NCBI RefSeq assembly: GCF_024741135.1 | Contig: NZ_JANSUY010000017.1 | Span: 1 to 64,000 of the forward strand | DNA: 64,000 nt | DNA from: Aquiflexum gelatinilyticum | GTDB taxonomy: Bacteria; Bacteroidota; Bacteroidia; Cytophagales; Cyclobacteriaceae | Reading direction: 5' to 3' | In this document: positions 55,928 through 64,000 of the stretch, in pieces | Numbering within the stretch: position 1 is the stretch's first letter | Layout of the letters: every line of letters begins with the position of its first letter | Notes under the pieces: model-generated | What the model was told of the DNA's origin: nothing | The model's input: the letters and a program-made list of their open reading frames with translations, nothing else | Database searches by the model: none | Position numbers and translations under genes: made by a program

Positions 55928-57271
55928 ATGAAATTGATAAAAAACACCCTTTTCCTTCTTATGATGTCTCTATTCCTTACCGATATGATTATCGCCCAAA
56001 CTGTCGATACCTTCATTGACAAGATTTATCCAGAGCTAGACGGATTATACAAACACCTGCACCAAAACCCTGAGCTTTCACTGCAGGAAAAGGAAACTTC
56101 GGCAAGAGTAGCCAAAGAACTGAAGGCCCTAGGCTACACCGTTACAGAAAACATTGGCGGATATGGGGTTATAGGTGTTTTTGAAAACGGTCCAGGACCT
56201 GTTTTACTGATCCGCTCTGATATGGATGCCTTGCCTATGGAGGAAAAAACAGGTCTGCCATATGCTTCCACTAAAAAAGGAATTTCCAATGATGGCAAGG
56301 AAACTTTCATCACGCATTCCTGTGGTCACGACATCCATATGACGGTTTTTATTGGGACTGCCAAGATGATGATGGAATATAAAAACTCTTGGAGAGGAAC
56401 TTTGCTAATGGTGGGTCAGCCCGCTGAGGAAAATGGCATGGGGGCTTGGAACATGATGAATGATGGTTTGTACAAGCGGTTTCCCCATCCGGATTATGCC
56501 ATTGCACTCCATGATGATCCATTTCTTCCCGCAGGAATGTTGGGTTACAAGGAAGGTGCTTTGATGGCAGGCGTCGATATGATGAATGTGACGGTCAATG
56601 GTGTCGGTGCACATGGTGCTGCGCCGCATACCGGAATTGATCCGATTGTATTGAGTGCGCAGATGATTCAGGCTTATCAGACAATAGTGAGTCGGAGAAT
56701 TGCCCCAATGGAACCTGCAGTCGTCACTGTGGGATCGATTCACGGCGGTACAGTGCACAATATCATTCCCGATCAGGTGGTCATGCAACTGACTTTGAGG
56801 TCATATTCGATGGATGTGCGGGAAGAGATGATTTCCAGTGTCAAAAGAATTTCAGAAAACCTTGCCATAGCAGCGGGAGTTCCGGAAAACAAAATGCCGA
56901 CTTATTGGATCAGGGAACCGCATACACCGGCCTTACTCAATGATTCCAAACTGACCAAACAAATGGTGGAAGTGTTCAAAAAGAATATCGGGGAAGATAA
57001 AGTCGTAGAAGTAAAAGCACAAATGATCGGTGAAGACTTCAGCAGGTTTGGGATGCAGGAAAGGAACATTCCAATCACCATGTTTTACCTTGGAGCAAGT
57101 GATCCAAAATTTTTAGAGGAAGCAAGAGAAAAGGGATTGGAAATTCCTGGATTACACAGCCCCTTCTTTGCACCATTACCCGAACCCACCATCAAGACAG
57201 GCATAAAAGCCATGAGTCTGTTTGCGATGGATATTTTGAAAAACCAGGAAGTGATGATGGAAAAAAAGTAA
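55928..57271 (+). CDS. Exported M20-family amidohydrolase (hippurate/IAA-amino-acid hydrolase type)
   Basis: 447 residues from the ATG at 55928, which starts a signal peptide (MKLIKNTLFLLMMSLFLTDMIIAQ). The M20 metal site is typical: HLHQNPELSLQEKET, IRSDMDALPMEEKTG, HSCGHDIHMTV and GQPAEENGMGAW, with VNGVGAHGAAPHTGIDP as the dimerisation domain and MIGEDFSRFG near the end. These enzymes hydrolyse N-acyl amino acids. The export signal is unusual for the family but known in Bacteroidota. It converges on the arsenosugar-type genes. Confidence 0.93.
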   Translation: MKLIKNTLFLLMMSLFLTDMIIAQTVDTFIDKIYPELDGLYKHLHQNPELSLQEKETSARVAKELKALGYTVTENIGGYGVIGVFENGPGPVLLIRSDMDALPMEEKTGLPYASTKKGISNDGKETFITHSCGHDIHMTVFIGTAKMMMEYKNSWRGTLLMVGQPAEENGMGAWNMMNDGLYKRFPHPDYAIALHDDPFLPAGMLGYKEGALMAGVDMMNVTVNGVGAHGAAPHTGIDPIVLSAQMIQAYQTIVSRRIAPMEPAVVTVGSIHGGTVHNIIPDQVVMQLTLRSYSMDVREEMISSVKRISENLAIAAGVPENKMPTYWIREPHTPALLNDSKLTKQMVEVFKKNIGEDKVVEVKAQMIGEDFSRFGMQERNIPITMFYLGASDPKFLEEAREKGLEIPGLHSPFFAPLPEPTIKTGIKAMSLFAMDILKNQEVMMEKK

Positions 57272-57441
57272 CATGGTCAAGGTTTGTTTTTTTGAAGACA
57301 CAAAACATGGCGTAAAAGAAGCCTAATAGAAATAATTTAACATACTGCAAGGATATGTTCACAATGGCTTAACCAAGTTGAAATTTTGATGGTATACTTT
57401 TGTGGCAGTAAGTTTTCTTCATAGGTATTGATGATATTTTA

Positions 57442-57470
57442 AACGGAACGGCCCTGCTGTTCCGTTTTCT
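57442..57470. terminator. Convergent terminator hairpin
   Basis: AACGGAAC / GTTCCGTT with a 9-base loop, followed on the plus strand by TTCTTATTTC. It lies between the convergent M20 and glycosyltransferase genes and may serve both. Confidence 0.65.
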
Positions 57471-58156
57471 TATTTCAATAACCGGGAATACAAAACCTTG
57501 AGTTTTGAAGGTGGATGGTTTAGAAAAAAAAGACCAAATACAATCAGATTTGCCACCTGAACCCTGAACCAAGAATTTTTTTCATACTTACGGGCGGAGA
57601 CCAAAATCCTTTTTTGAATTACTTTAAAGTTGTACTTTTTCTTAATCCTCCTGACCAGTTCAAAATCCTCCATCAGGCAGTATGTCTCATCAAATCCCCC
57701 CAATTCCCAAAAAACATCCATTCGGATAAAGAGGGTCTGATCGCCTCCTCCGGAAAGCAATCCGTTGAATTGCGTAAACCATGCATTGACCTTTAGTAAT
57801 TTCATAGTTGAATCAAAATCATAGGCAAAACAGCCCACCGGAAAACCTTCTTCCAAACACGCTCTGATTTCATTCATAAATGTCGGCAAGATCCTTACAT
57901 CGGCATGGACAAAATATAATACATCCCCTTTCGCGACTTTAGCACCCAAATTCATCTGAGATGCCCTGCCTCTGATCGGACTTTCCAAAAATCTGAAACC
58001 GGCCTTTTCTACAACTTCTTTGGACCTGTCTGTACTCCCACCGTCCACTACTATCACTTCCAGTAACCCTGAATTTATATCCTTGGGAAACAAAAGCAGC
58101 AATTCTTTGAGGTTCTTCTCTTCATTTATTACCGGAATAATGACACTTAATTTCAT
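57470..58156 (-). CDS. TIGR04283-type glycosyltransferase (arsenosugar biosynthesis)
   Basis: 228 residues, a GT2-type catalytic domain: KLSVIIPVINEEKNL, VIVVDGGSTDRSKEV, RGRASQMNLGAKVAKGDVLYF with the HADVRILP metal motif, LSGGGDQTLFIRMDVFWELG and MEDFELVRRIKK. This pattern fits the TIGR04283 group that co-occurs with TIGR04282 proteins in proposed arsenosugar pathways. It starts seven bases after the DUF6134 gene stop, so the three genes are one transcript. The sugar donor is not known. Confidence 0.9.
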   Translation of the reverse strand: MKLSVIIPVINEEKNLKELLLLFPKDINSGLLEVIVVDGGSTDRSKEVVEKAGFRFLESPIRGRASQMNLGAKVAKGDVLYFVHADVRILPTFMNEIRACLEEGFPVGCFAYDFDSTMKLLKVNAWFTQFNGLLSGGGDQTLFIRMDVFWELGGFDETYCLMEDFELVRRIKKKYNFKVIQKRILVSARKYEKNSWFRVQVANLIVFGLFFLNHPPSKLKVLYSRLLK

Positions 58157-58163
58157 GGGAACA

Positions 58164-58757
58164 TCAAGGGTCTTTCCTCTTTACGACAAAGTTTTTGATC
58201 GGGAATTCCATCACTGCTTTGTCTAATTTTCCATTGATGTAGTAAAACCTGTTTTTGTTTCCATTGACATTGACTTCGTAATGGTCCTTGTGTTTGGTCA
58301 CAGGGCAAACCAATCCATATCCTTCAGCAAAAAACTCTTTTACATTTTTGGGTTCTTCGAAATAAAAGGAAGCGGAACTGAAAAAAACCTTTTTCCTAAC
58401 CTCAGTATCCAACTCGTATTTGTAATTGCGTGAATTCACTATATAATGGTCATTGATCCAGATGATGATTGAGCGGAAGTTTCCTTTGTTTGTCTTGGAA
58501 TTGACTTCACTTTTGACAAAATGATTGCCTTTAAAAACCGATAGGGTATGGTAATCGAGTTCGATTTTTCCAAAAAACCAAAATCCGACCTTACTTCTGA
58601 TGTCAATTTGGGAATCTTCACCTGTAACTTTTTTTGAAGCAGTCATCTCACCGATTGATATTCCCGCTATGGATATGTCGTATTTTTGGACATTCTGGGC
58701 AAAAAGTCCCACTGGGAGAAAAAACAGGATCAGGAATAATCTAGTGATGGATTTCAT
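58164..58757 (-). CDS. DUF6134-like exported protein
   Basis: 197 residues from the ATG at 58757, chosen for its signal peptide (MKSITRLFLILFFLPVGLFAQ). The mature part is beta-rich with KYDISIAGISIGEMTASK, IDIRSKVGFWFFGKIELDY and FYYINGKLDKAVMEFP, the pattern of small Bacteroidota proteins named DUF6134. Function is unknown. It is periplasmic or outer-membrane associated by its signal. It lies between the two arsenosugar-type glycosyltransferase genes, so it may belong to the same process. Confidence 0.75.
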   Translation of the reverse strand: MKSITRLFLILFFLPVGLFAQNVQKYDISIAGISIGEMTASKKVTGEDSQIDIRSKVGFWFFGKIELDYHTLSVFKGNHFVKSEVNSKTNKGNFRSIIIWINDHYIVNSRNYKYELDTEVRKKVFFSSASFYFEEPKNVKEFFAEGYGLVCPVTKHKDHYEVNVNGNKNRFYYINGKLDKAVMEFPIKNFVVKRKDP

Positions 58758-58815
58758 GAATTGATTGGTTCTGGCAACGCCAAATTCCAAAATTAAAATG
58801 ACAACTTGAAATGAT

Positions 58816-59424
58816 TTATTTGGGGAATATTGCAATCAGGTCCTCCTCGGTATCTATATCGCGCAATGTTTTCAATAAATCAAAGCTGATTTGTCGGCTA
58901 ATTAGTATTTCCTTGGTCTTGGCAGTTACTTCAGAAGAGCTCCAAGGGATATTTTGAAAAAGGAATTCATGGAATCTGCGCATTCCGAGTAAATAATACC
59001 CCCCATCCAATGCAGGGCCGATACAAACTTCATTTTTTTCCAAAGAGCGAAATGCGGCATCAATGTCGCTGCTCTGGATTTCCGGACAATCTGTTCCGAT
59101 AATGACTACTTTTTTGTACCCTTCTTGAAAAAGTTTCCGAAAAGCGTTTGACATTCTTTCTCCCAAATCCCCACCCACTTGGATTTCTTTGTATTCAGCC
59201 TTGTATGCTGATTCTGAAGCAAATTCAATAAAATCTGAATAAAAGATTGAGGTATCGATTCCATTTATCTTACTGATTTCACCAAATGTGTGCAAGAGCA
59301 ATGATTTATATATTTCCAAGGCCTTTTCTTCCCCGATTGTAGCAGCAAGCCTGGATTTCACTTTTCCCAATACTGCGTTTTTTTGAAAGACGATCAACGC
59401 ATTTTCATTATTCATACTTTTCAT
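58816..59424 (-). CDS. TIGR04282-type glycosyltransferase (arsenosugar biosynthesis)
   Basis: 202 residues from the ATG at 59424 (MKSMNNENAL); an alternative ATG is three codons later, and a longer frame reaches 59463. ALIVFQKNAVLGKVKSRLA is the nucleotidyltransferase-like start, KVVIIGTDCPEIQSSDID the metal/nucleotide loop and IGPALDGGYYLLGMR the signature of TIGR04282. It is paired with a TIGR04283 protein two genes downstream. No arsM- or arsS-like gene is in the window. Confidence 0.9.
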   Translation of the reverse strand: MKSMNNENALIVFQKNAVLGKVKSRLAATIGEEKALEIYKSLLLHTFGEISKINGIDTSIFYSDFIEFASESAYKAEYKEIQVGGDLGERMSNAFRKLFQEGYKKVVIIGTDCPEIQSSDIDAAFRSLEKNEVCIGPALDGGYYLLGMRRFHEFLFQNIPWSSSEVTAKTKEILISRQISFDLLKTLRDIDTEEDLIAIFPK

Positions 59425-59597
59425 TTCGTAGCAAACTATCAAGATTAATGGAATATCCTCCAATTTTTAAGCTCGGCAATTTATAAATAGGTTTAAAATC
59501 TCTTAAAAACCTTATTTTTTTTCAAATTCTGAACTTTTAAAGAGAAGGACAAGTTAATACCCTATATTTTCTATAGACTTTAAATCAAAAACAAACC

Positions 59598-60233
59598 ATG
59601 TCACTAAGATTAGGAGATTTAGCACCGAATTTTGTCGCTGAGACGACCGAAGGAACAATTGATTTTCATGAATATTTAGGCGATGGTTGGGGAGTATTGT
59701 TTTCCCATCCTGCAGATTATACGCCTGTTTGCACCACCGAGCTTGGTGCTGTCGCAAAATTGAAATCCGAATTTGAAAAAAGAAATGTCAAGGTAATGGC
59801 CTTGAGTGTGGATGGATTGGTAGACCATGCAGCATGGATTAAAGACATCAATGAAACCCAACATACGACGGTCAACTTTCCTTTGATCGCGGATAAGGAC
59901 AGGAATGTTTCACAACTTTATGACATGATCCATCCGAATGCGAATGAGAACTTTACCGTCAGGTCGGTATTTGTGATCGGGCCTGATAAAAAAATCAAAC
60001 TTATCATCACTTATCCCGCAAGCACAGGCAGAAACTTTGATGAATTGCTCAGGGTAATTGATTCTTTGCAATTGACTGCAAAATACTCCGTTGCCACCCC
60101 TGCCAATTGGAAACATGGGGAAGATGTGGTCATCGCACCTGCTATCAAGGATGAGGACATCCCGGAAAAATTTCCTAAAGGGCATACCAAAATCAAGCCC
60201 TACCTGAGGACTACCCCTCAACCGAATATTTGA
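59598..60233 (+). CDS. 1-Cys peroxiredoxin (Prx6/AhpC-TSA type)
   Basis: 211 residues. The peroxidatic Cys45 is in DYTPVCTTELG; SVDGLVDHAAWIKDI and FPLIADKDRNVSQLYDM are the usual later blocks. No other Cys occurs, so it is the 1-Cys type. The C-terminus FPKGHTKIKPYLRTTPQ is the long Prx6-group tail. It reduces hydrogen peroxide and organic peroxides in the cytoplasm. A strong terminator follows at 60243. Bacillithiol, for which bshB1 is encoded at 33 kb, could in principle recycle it, but that is only an idea. Confidence 0.95.
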   Translation: MSLRLGDLAPNFVAETTEGTIDFHEYLGDGWGVLFSHPADYTPVCTTELGAVAKLKSEFEKRNVKVMALSVDGLVDHAAWIKDINETQHTTVNFPLIADKDRNVSQLYDMIHPNANENFTVRSVFVIGPDKKIKLIITYPASTGRNFDELLRVIDSLQLTAKYSVATPANWKHGEDVVIAPAIKDEDIPEKFPKGHTKIKPYLRTTPQPNI

Positions 60234-60242
60234 TACTGATCT

Positions 60243-60275
60243 AAAAAGCCTTGGCAAATCCAAGGCTTTTTCTTT
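60243..60275 (+). terminator. Terminator of the peroxiredoxin gene
   Basis: Hairpin AAAAAGCCTTGG / CCAAGGCTTTTT with a 5-base loop and a T-rich tail, right after the stop codon. Confidence 0.9.
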
Positions 60276-60347
60276 GCTGTTTATTGATTGATTTTAATAA
60301 TTTATTGCTTACTTGGATTCTTAATCCAAGAGCCAAAAATCACCACC

Positions 60348-61424
60348 ATGCCAACCTATACCGTAATCAAAGGTTCAGGTTCTTACCTGCCGGAAATCAT
60401 TGTTAAGAATGAGGATTTTTTGAATAATGAATTTTTGGATGCCTCAGGGCAAAAAATCCAAAAAGAAAATTCAGCCATCATAAAGAAGTTTCAGGAAATC
60501 ACTGAAATAGAAGAAAGAAGGTATTTGGAACCTGGATTAAATACTTCTGATATGGCATTTATTGCTTCGCAAAGGGCCATAGAAGCTGCAGGAATAGATC
60601 CTGAGACTTTAGATTATATCATCGTGGCCCACAATTTTGGTGAAATCAGGCATGGTAATAAAAAAAGTGACTTGGTTCCGACGATTGCATCAAGGGTTAA
60701 GCATTTGCTCAAAATCGAAAATCCGGACTGTGTGGCCTATGATCTGCCTTTTGGCTGTCCGGGATGGGTTCAGGGAGTGATCCAAGCAAATTATTTTATC
60801 AAATCTGGCGATGCCACACGTGCCCTGATCATTGGTGCGGAAAACCTTTCAAGAATCGTCGATCCGCATGATATTGATACCATGATCTACTCCGATGGTG
60901 CAGGAGCGGTGGTGGTTGAAGGAATAGAAAGTGAAAAACCTGTGGGTATCATTGCACATAAGACCAGAACAGATACCTTGACTCAAGCCCATTACTTGAG
61001 AATGGACGTATCATACAATCTTAATTATGAAGATGATACACTTTTTATGAAGATGAATGGCCGAAAGCTTTATGAATATGCACTGAATACCGTTCCGGTA
61101 TTGGTAAAACAGGTCATTGAAAAAGCAGGGTTTGGAATAGTGGATGTAAATAAAGTCCTGATTCATCAGGCCAATGCCAAAATGGACCATGCGATCCTTG
61201 AAAGGACTTTCAAACTCTTTGAAAAAGAAGCAATGCCTGAACAAATCATGCCGATGATCATTGCCAAAATGGGAAACAATTCAGTGGCTACAGTTCCGAT
61301 CTTATACGACAAGATTGTCAGAAACGAACTGCCAGCTCATCATTTCAATTCCGGTGATGTCTTGGTATTTGCCTCTGTTGGTGCAGGGATGAATGTCAAT
61401 GCTTTTGTTTATATCCAACCATAA
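60348..61424 (+). CDS. FabH-like 3-oxoacyl-ACP synthase III
   Basis: 358 residues from the ATG at 60348 (MPTYTVIKGSGSYLPEIIVK); an upstream frame to 60288 adds an unconvincing hydrophobic stretch. The catalytic triad of KAS III is intact: Cys137 in FGCPGW, His273 in IHQANAKMD and Asn310 in MGNNSVAT. It differs from housekeeping FabH by a ~30-residue N-terminal insertion (EDFLNNEFLDASGQK), so it may start or modify a special acyl chain rather than ordinary fatty acid synthesis. It follows a terminator and is alone. Confidence 0.9.
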   Translation: MPTYTVIKGSGSYLPEIIVKNEDFLNNEFLDASGQKIQKENSAIIKKFQEITEIEERRYLEPGLNTSDMAFIASQRAIEAAGIDPETLDYIIVAHNFGEIRHGNKKSDLVPTIASRVKHLLKIENPDCVAYDLPFGCPGWVQGVIQANYFIKSGDATRALIIGAENLSRIVDPHDIDTMIYSDGAGAVVVEGIESEKPVGIIAHKTRTDTLTQAHYLRMDVSYNLNYEDDTLFMKMNGRKLYEYALNTVPVLVKQVIEKAGFGIVDVNKVLIHQANAKMDHAILERTFKLFEKEAMPEQIMPMIIAKMGNNSVATVPILYDKIVRNELPAHHFNSGDVLVFASVGAGMNVNAFVYIQP

Positions 61425-61431
61425 ATGAGGG

Positions 61432-62217
61432 TCAGATAAAAATCCTTCCGATCAGAAAAGTCACTGCATTTCCGGTCAGGATCACCCTGTCTCCGACCAA
61501 TTTACAGCCCAATTTACCTTCCCTTGGTGAAACCTGAACGGCAGTCAATTCATTTTTTCCTAATTTCTCAGCCCAGATCGGAGTCAAACTTGTATGGGCA
61601 GAACCTGTCACCGGATCTTCAGGTACTCCCACCTTCGGCCCAAAAAACCTGGAAACAAAGTCCACATGATCTCCTTTTGAAGTGACAATTACTCCCCTGA
61701 CTGGTAGCGTGGCAATTTGAGCAAGGTCAAAATCAAGGTTCCTGATTTGGCTTTCATTCTCAAAAAGCAAAATATAATCCGTTTTCCCCTTGAATGCCTG
61801 AAAAGGTTTGGGAGAAAAAGGATTGGTCATGAGGTCTGTCAACTCAATTTCCTGAATAGTATCAAGTGGAAAATCCATCACGAGTTGGCTTCCCTCCTTT
61901 TTAACCTTTAAAATCCCTGATCTCGGTGATAAAAAGGTAATCTCTTCTCCTTCAAATCCTTCATGTTCAAATAATACATGCGCAATAGCAAGAGTAGCAT
62001 GACCACAAAGATCTACTTCTGTGCCCGGGGTAAACCATCTGAGAATGACCCTATCTCCGTCGATCACATAAAAAGCAGTTTCGGAAAGGTTGTTTTCTAA
62101 AGCGATTTTTTGGAGAATTTCGTCTTCCAACCATTGAGTCAAGGGTACGACAGCGGCGGGATTGCCTCTAAAAACCTTCTCTGAAAATGCATCGACTTGG
62201 TAGATCTTAAGTTCCAT
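61432..62217 (-). CDS. PhzF-family isomerase-like protein
   Basis: 261 residues of the PhzF/DAP-epimerase-like fold. KVFRGNPAAVVPL, ENNLSETAF with the catalytic Glu, VDLCGHATLAIAH and DPVTGSAHTSLTP are the family landmarks. PhzF itself isomerises a dihydroxyanthranilate in phenazine synthesis, but most bacterial members have unknown substrates and phenazine production is not implied. It ends seven bases from the convergent ketosynthase gene. Confidence 0.93.
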   Translation of the reverse strand: MELKIYQVDAFSEKVFRGNPAAVVPLTQWLEDEILQKIALENNLSETAFYVIDGDRVILRWFTPGTEVDLCGHATLAIAHVLFEHEGFEGEEITFLSPRSGILKVKKEGSQLVMDFPLDTIQEIELTDLMTNPFSPKPFQAFKGKTDYILLFENESQIRNLDFDLAQIATLPVRGVIVTSKGDHVDFVSRFFGPKVGVPEDPVTGSAHTSLTPIWAEKLGKNELTAVQVSPREGKLGCKLVGDRVILTGNAVTFLIGRIFI

Positions 62218-62372
62218 AGGGTAAAATGGCTATAGTTGTTATATTTGTTGTAATGGTCGTAATTGTTGTAAGGTTGTCAATGTTGTCTGGATTTGAGATT
62301 TAGAGAAAACTGAGACTGATAACTGAAATCTGCCTTCTGAGACTGCCTTCTGCGACTGAAAACTGCCTGTTG
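62218..62372. repeat. Degenerate low-complexity tandem tracts
   Basis: On the plus strand a GTTGT-rich tract (62235-62290, variants of TTGTTGTAATGG) is followed by imperfect repeats of ACTG/CTGCC, such as ACTGAAATCTGCCTTCTGAG and ACTGAAAACTGCCTG, to ~62372. No protein is supported. Confidence 0.65.
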
Positions 62373-63368
62373 CTATTGACCACTGCTCTTGCCATCTCCC
62401 AACTTTTGAGCAATAGCAGATCCTACCATCAACTGTTGGGCGTGATAAATCATCAAAGGTAAAAGCATAACCCCAAAAACCACCGGGTCAGGAAACATCA
62501 CCCTACCCATCACAGCTCCCTGGATCATGGATTTTTTACTTCCGCAGAATATTACAGTGATCATATCTTCTCTTGAAAATTTCAAAGCTTTGGACAAAAG
62601 GTACATCACCCCCATCATCAGAAGGAAAAAAGCCAACATCAAAACTCCCAAAAGAACCAATTCCGCAACTGAATGTCCGTCAAACATATTTGCTAAAAAT
62701 GACTCAGCAAAAGCAGTAAAAATGATCAAAAGAATGATAGCTTGATCAATATTCTTCAAAGTAGCCTGGAATTTATTGACAAAATTCACCAAATACTTAT
62801 GAAAAAATAAACCCAAAATCACCGGTACCAAAACCTGAAAACTAAGCTTAAAAATTGTATCTGTCAGGTCAAAATCTACTGCAGTCTCGGGCAACATCAG
62901 GTCCATCCAAAGTGGTGTAATGAAAATCCCTACGATACTAGAAATGCTAGCATTGAAAATTGCAGCCGGAAGATTTCCTCCTGCAATCGAAACCATGACT
63001 ACAGAAGAAGAAACTGTAGAAGGTAAGGCTGCAAGGTAAAATGTGCCGATCCAAAATAGGTTTGCCTCGTCTCCCCAAAAGTAATACAGTAGCAACACTA
63101 CCAATGGAAAAATCAAAAATGTGGTGGATTGAACCAACACATGAAGCTTCCAGTTGGATAAACCTTGTTTAAGTTTTTCCGGACTTAGTTTGACACCATA
63201 AAAAAAGAAAATGAAGGAAATGCCTATTCCTGTTATTGTTTTCAATGGATCGAGAATAGCTTCGGCACCCCAATCCGGAAAGGTACTTGCCAAAAAAATC
63301 ATTCCAATAAGTAGGAAAAAGAAGGTATTCAATCCTACACGGTTTAGAGTTTCCCTCAGTTTGGCCAT
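62373..63368 (-). CDS. Bile acid:sodium symporter-like (SBF_like/BASS) transporter
   Basis: 331 residues with about nine or ten membrane helices. FFLLIGMIFLASTFPDWG at the start, GIGISFIFFFYGVKLSPEKLKQ as the family hallmark, AALPSTVSSSVVMVSIAGGN as the unwound sodium-site helix, and VIFCGSKKSMIQGAVMGRVMF later. This matches the SBF_like (YfeH-type) group. The natural substrate is unknown, and bile acid is not implied. It lies 19 bases upstream of the TrmH gene stop, in the same direction. Confidence 0.92.
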   Translation of the reverse strand: MAKLRETLNRVGLNTFFFLLIGMIFLASTFPDWGAEAILDPLKTITGIGISFIFFFYGVKLSPEKLKQGLSNWKLHVLVQSTTFLIFPLVVLLLYYFWGDEANLFWIGTFYLAALPSTVSSSVVMVSIAGGNLPAAIFNASISSIVGIFITPLWMDLMLPETAVDFDLTDTIFKLSFQVLVPVILGLFFHKYLVNFVNKFQATLKNIDQAIILLIIFTAFAESFLANMFDGHSVAELVLLGVLMLAFFLLMMGVMYLLSKALKFSREDMITVIFCGSKKSMIQGAVMGRVMFPDPVVFGVMLLPLMIYHAQQLMVGSAIAQKLGDGKSSGQ

Positions 63369-63387
63369 CCTGATTCAGTGGTTGATT

Positions 63388-64000
63388 TTAAATTGAATTC
63401 CTTTTCATGTTGTCACAGAAGATGGCTGTTGCCACAGCGACATTCAATGATTCGGCATGTCCAAATCTTGGGATGGTGATTTTATGACTCACATAAGGCT
63501 CAAGTTCTTTAGAAATGCCATTGGACTCATTTCCCATCAGGATAATACCCCCTTTACCAAATTTTGAATCATAAATTGATTTACCTTCCAAATAAGCACC
63601 GTAAATGGGCAGGTCAGATTTTTCGAATAGCTTTTTCAAATCTGTGTAAGAAAACATGATTCTGGAAAAACTTCCCATACTTGCATTTACGACTTTAGGA
63701 TTGTAAAATTCTGCTGATTCTTCGCTCAAAAACAATTTTTGGATCCCGTACCAATCTGCAATACGGATTATCGTCCCAAGATTCCCAGGATCTTTGACAT
63801 CATCTAGGGCAATTGCCCATTCGTCCGAAGCCAATCCGATGGGAATATTGGGTTTGCATTTGGCCACGGCAAGGACTGAATCATTGCTTTGGAAAGAGCC
63901 TACTGATTCCAATGTAGACTGACTTACTTCAAAAATTTCAGCTTTGATAGCATTTAATAGAACTGAATTGTCCTTGCCAAATTGTGTGGTAAACAATACC
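63388..64000 (-). CDS. TrmH/SpoU-family RNA methyltransferase, 5' end cut by window
   Basis: Only the C-terminal ~204 residues are present; the frame is open to the end of the window, so the start lies outside. The SPOUT knot motifs are clear: WAIALDDVKDPGNLGTIIRI, KVVNASMGSFSRIMF, GGIILMGNESNGIS and HAESLNVAVATAIFC. These enzymes 2'-O-methylate rRNA or tRNA. The part before it would be the SpoU substrate-binding domain. It probably is transcribed with the downstream BASS transporter. Confidence 0.93.
   Translation of the reverse strand, partial: VLFTTQFGKDNSVLLNAIKAEIFEVSQSTLESVGSFQSNDSVLAVAKCKPNIPIGLASDEWAIALDDVKDPGNLGTIIRIADWYGIQKLFLSEESAEFYNPKVVNASMGSFSRIMFSYTDLKKLFEKSDLPIYGAYLEGKSIYDSKFGKGGIILMGNESNGISKELEPYVSHKITIPRFGHAESLNVAVATAIFCDNMKRNSI

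Noticed and set aside
61432-62217. Phenazine biosynthesis cluster around the PhzF protein
   Set aside because: No other phenazine gene is present; PhzF-type proteins are common with other roles.

Overview
The window looks like chromosomal DNA of a marine or aquatic bacterium of the phylum Bacteroidota, most likely order Cytophagales near Cyclobacteriaceae (Algoriphagus/Aquiflexum-like). This placement is inferred from gene content and style, not from a database match. Supporting signs are the AT-rich sequence, a type IX secretion (T9SS) sorting domain, a short primary sigma factor without region 1.1, little Shine-Dalgarno signal, a promoter element of the TAnnTTTG type, DUF5686 and DUF349 proteins, BshB1 (bacillithiol) and the typical infC-rpmI-rplT, pnp and rpsO neighbourhoods. 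Both window ends cut a gene.

Layout. 0-13.4 kb holds mostly single secreted or metabolic genes: the tail of a T9SS-exported protein, a lipocalin-like lipoprotein, an amidohydrolase, a CFA-synthase-like methyltransferase, a DUF922 zinc-protease-like protein, a beta-lactamase-fold serine hydrolase, a frameshifted membrane protein, a GAF protein, an Mrr-like nuclease, an M1 peptidase and a large BNR/sortilin-type repeat protein. 13.4-15.2 kb has a TauE/SafE transporter, a GreB factor that looks acquired from a proteobacterium, and a degraded second TauE/SafE fragment. 15.2-25.0 kb is a five-gene minus-strand operon for beta-1,3-glucan oligosaccharides. It runs from a very large inverting phosphorylase-like enzyme through a GH3 glucosidase and an exported GH17 enzyme to an MFS transporter fused to a GH17 domain, and ends with a second GH17 enzyme. 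25.4-29.5 kb has an SLC13 transporter and an isolated contractile-injection trio (sheath plus two tube proteins) next to tRNA-Thr.

29.8-49 kb is mainly housekeeping on the minus strand: DUF349, YqgE, pdxH (plus strand), bshB1, an M23 peptidase, trxB, the primary sigma factor, pnp, rpsO, an LptF/G permease, a START-like protein, rplT-rpmI-infC-thrS and DUF5686. Inside it, tRNA-Met is followed by two perfect 357-bp tandem units. Each unit starts with the 3' end of the tRNA, carries a tiny GIY-YIG nuclease gene, and ends with a tRNA-like remnant holding a GC-rich palindrome. I regard this as the most interesting object in the window. 49-64 kb carries L-2-hydroxyglutarate oxidase, an intergenic hairpin repeat, a ChbG-like deacetylase fused to a serine hydrolase, two amidohydrolase-type genes, a YheT-like hydrolase, the arsenosugar-type glycosyltransferase pair, a 1-Cys peroxiredoxin, a FabH-like ketosynthase, a PhzF protein, a BASS transporter and a truncated TrmH-type methyltransferase.

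How it fits together. The glucan operon suggests that oligosaccharides enter through the fused transporter and are cut in the cytoplasm by GH17 and GH3 enzymes and phosphorolysed to glucose 1-phosphate. The partial T9SS protein at the left edge may belong to a separate polysaccharide locus that continues outside the window. Start codons were re-chosen where a signal peptide or conserved N-terminus pointed to an internal ATG. All family assignments were made by eye from sequence motifs.
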